Assembly (NCBI GenBank): GCA_013153895.1
Contig: JAADDN010000107.1
Location: 1-14,884 of the forward strand
Source: Thermoproteota archaeon
Lineage (GTDB): Archaea; Thermoproteota; Thermoprotei; Thermoproteales; Thermocladiaceae
DNA length: 14,884 nucleotides
Direction: 5' to 3'
The position numbers and the translations under genes were made by a program. Positions within the stretch are counted from its first letter, which is position 1. Each line of letters opens with the position of its first letter. Below the pieces are notes generated by a model that made no database searches, was not told the origin of the DNA, and saw nothing but the letters and a program-made list of their open reading frames with translations. Shown here in pieces: positions 13,634 to 14,884 of this stretch.

Positions 13634-13649
13634 TTATTAAGTTTATACG
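13634..13649 (+). promoter_or_regulatory. TATA region for the methyltransferase gene
   Basis: The AT-rich stretch contains TTATTAAG (centre about 27.5 nt before the ATG at 13665) running into TTTATACG. The first fits a leaderless start and suggests that the methyltransferase is transcribed separately from the ribosomal cluster. The rest of the 74-base gap shows nothing identifiable. Confidence 0.5.
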
Positions 13650-13664
13650 TAATAAAAGTGATAG

Positions 13665-14714
13665 ATGGAGAATAACCAGGTAGAGGATCTTTGCAAGAGA
13701 TTGCAGAACCTATTCCGAATAGACTTCGAGAGGGAACCGAGTACGCCTTTGAGAGTACTTCCTGAACTTCTATTCAGCGCATACATCTTGCAGATAGTCT
13801 TCTCAGCATGTGAGGCGAAAATATTCGACCTCTTGAAGAACCCTATCTCGCTATCTGATATAGGGAGCAAGCTTGGATATGATTTGAAGCTTCTCTACCT
13901 GCTACTAGAGATCTTGAGGAAGCTTGGACTTGTAGAGAGGTTAGATGACAAGTATGTCAACACTATCGTAGCTGATCTATATTTGACAACGGATTCTCCG
14001 TACAGCATTTTAACATACGTCAAGTTCAGTAGAGAAACACTATTCAGCTCAAGATCTTGGAACAACATTGTTCGAGGACTCAGAGGAGAAGCATCTCAAA
14101 GAGATTGGTCAGAGCTGGATGCTATAGTTACGTTAGAGTACTCTCTAGCTAAGGGGCTATTCGCCAAGATAGCGAGAGTACTGAAAGAGCTAGATGAGCT
14201 CAAGAGAGCCAGGAAGGTTCTCGACATTGGATGTGGAACAGGCCTATACTCAATATATATCGCAAGAATGTACCCGCACCTGGAAGTACACGCTCTAGAT
14301 CTGCCACACGTGATAGATAAGGTCACTCGAAAAGTAGTTGAAAAATTTGGACTTGAAGATAGAGTAAAGCTAGTACCTGCAGACTTCACTAAGGACGATA
14401 TAGGTACAGGATATGACGTAGTACTAGACATAGGTGCGGTAAGCCCTCTACAGATAGACGTCTTAAAGAAGATATGGAGTTCGCTTAACAAAGATGGAAC
14501 ACTCATAAGCATACACATGCTACCTGACACTATAGAGGATGAACTGCAAACCCTACTCACAGTACTTTGGGAACATATCGAGCTAGGAAGACGATTAACA
14601 GCAACAGTAGACGAGCTTCAGAGAAATTTTGAACATGTAGGCTTCTCAATAAGGAAGATCATCAATATAGATAGGGAGGGAACTTGGAAAATGGTGCTAG
14701 CAGAAAAGATTTAA
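13665..14714 (+). CDS. SAM-dependent methyltransferase of the O-methyltransferase (ASMT-like) type, substrate unknown
   Basis: The layout is that of dimeric small-molecule O-methyltransferases such as the acetylserotonin or caffeate type: an N-terminal winged-helix dimerisation domain (about 35-110, including SAYILQIVFSACEAKIFDLL and LYLLLEILRKLGLVER), then a Rossmann methyltransferase domain. The SAM site is VLDIGCGTGLYSIYIA (185-200), the second strand ends in LDLPHVIDK (211-219), and the acidic VPADFTKDD follows at 237-245. In the position where plant enzymes have the HDWPDE segment with the catalytic His, the sequence reads LDIGAVSPLQIDVLKKIW, so that His is missing. Length 349 is normal. 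The ATG is supported by a promoter about 27 nt upstream. It sits where rpl18a and pfdA are usually found, suggesting an insertion or rearrangement. Substrate cannot be inferred. Confidence 0.85.
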   Translation: MENNQVEDLCKRLQNLFRIDFEREPSTPLRVLPELLFSAYILQIVFSACEAKIFDLLKNPISLSDIGSKLGYDLKLLYLLLEILRKLGLVERLDDKYVNTIVADLYLTTDSPYSILTYVKFSRETLFSSRSWNNIVRGLRGEASQRDWSELDAIVTLEYSLAKGLFAKIARVLKELDELKRARKVLDIGCGTGLYSIYIARMYPHLEVHALDLPHVIDKVTRKVVEKFGLEDRVKLVPADFTKDDIGTGYDVVLDIGAVSPLQIDVLKKIWSSLNKDGTLISIHMLPDTIEDELQTLLTVLWEHIELGRRLTATVDELQRNFEHVGFSIRKIINIDREGTWKMVLAEKI

Positions 14715-14720
14715 AGAATA

Positions 14721-14884
14721 ATGTCCATATATGAGAGAAGACACATGGAATGTGTGAAAAACGTAACAATAAAATATAGAAATAGGCTAATAGTAATAGT
14801 AACGATGTCAGTAACATACGAGATAATTAGGGAAATACGCAAAAAGATAAGGGAAATTGAAGAACTGCTAGAGACACTAGAGAT
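14721..14884 (+). CDS. Partial ORF with predicted C-terminal helix, unrecognised
   Basis: An open frame begins at ATG 14721, 6 nt after the methyltransferase stop, and is still open at the right edge (54 complete codons). The first part (residues 1-28) is not distinctive. From Met29 (ATG 14805) it reads MSVTYEIIREIRKKIREIEEL and goes on as an amphipathic, probably coiled-coil helix. An AAAATATA at 14771-14778 is centred about 30 nt before ATG 14805, so the true start may be that internal Met. It is not rpl18a/LX, and I see no firm match to prefoldin alpha. A small antitoxin-like or coiled-coil protein is possible, but too little is visible to say. Confidence 0.4.
   Translation, partial: MSIYERRHMECVKNVTIKYRNRLIVIVTMSVTYEIIREIRKKIREIEELLETLE

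Noticed and set aside
14096..14560. Minus-strand 154-codon frame opposite the methyltransferase
   Set aside because: Ser-rich shadow; the plus frame has the SAM-binding motif and a promoter.
1..14884. CRISPR array, tRNA, rRNA, insertion sequence or attachment site
   Set aside because: No regularly spaced repeats, no tRNA-like cloverleaf with a T-loop GTTCAAATC pattern in the short gaps, no transposase motif and no flanking direct repeats were seen on reading; gaps are all under about 75 bases.

Overview
The window is a gene-dense stretch of an AT-rich archaeal chromosome. It is almost certainly from a Thermoproteota (crenarchaeal) hyperthermophile, and the gene order suggests the Desulfurococcales/Fervidicoccales range, although a genus cannot be fixed from sequence reading alone. 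Evidence is the archaeal/eukaryotic-type information-processing gene set (PCNA, small primase subunit, GINS, TFS, aIF2-alpha, aIF6, Nop10, ribosomal proteins S19e, S27e, L31e, L39e, L44e), the archaeal oligosaccharyltransferase, AGA/AGG arginine and ATA isoleucine codon preference, and TATA boxes sitting about 26-30 nt before start codons, as expected for leaderless crenarchaeal transcripts. No tRNA, rRNA, CRISPR array, insertion sequence or stretch over 300 bases without a gene was seen.

Layout. (1) 1-982: two divergent genes, a partial unknown gene on the minus strand and a divergent cis-prenyltransferase on the plus strand, appear to share one perfectly palindromic TATA element. (2) 1023-3741: a tightly packed plus-strand operon of a YfcE-like metallophosphoesterase, an unrecognised 377-residue protein, and Kae1/TsaD of the t6A tRNA-modification (KEOPS) pathway. 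(3) 3768-4397: a small protein with an apparent RuvC/YqgF-like RNase H fold and its own promoter. (4) 4471-6991: a 62-residue zinc ribbon overlapping the gene for AglB/STT3, the N-glycosylation oligosaccharyltransferase. (5) 11436-6988 on the minus strand: tfs, pcn, priS, gins15, rpl44e, rps27e, aif2a, nop10, the known archaeal replication-translation gene array, here with apparent extra promoters before rpl44e and rps27e. Its end meets aglB tail-to-tail with overlapping stop codons. (6) 11510-13590 plus strand: rps19e, a PDCD5-family gene, rpl39e, rpl31e, aif6. (7) 13665-end: an O-methyltransferase-like gene and a partial coiled-coil ORF, where related archaea usually continue with rpl18a/LX, prefoldin alpha and ftsY.

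How the genes work together. The minus-strand array couples the replication fork (sliding clamp, primase, CMG component) to translation initiation, ribosome structure and H/ACA RNP function. The plus-strand cluster adds ribosomal proteins and the anti-association factor aIF6. The cis-prenyltransferase and AglB belong to one pathway: the first family makes polyprenyl (dolichyl) carriers and the second transfers the carrier-linked glycan to protein. Most of the window is conserved housekeeping. The best candidates for undescribed biology are the 377-residue protein inside the Kae1 operon, the RuvC-like protein beside it, the cis-prenyltransferase with altered motifs, the methyltransferase lacking the usual catalytic signature, and the repeated use of palindromic TATA elements between divergent genes.
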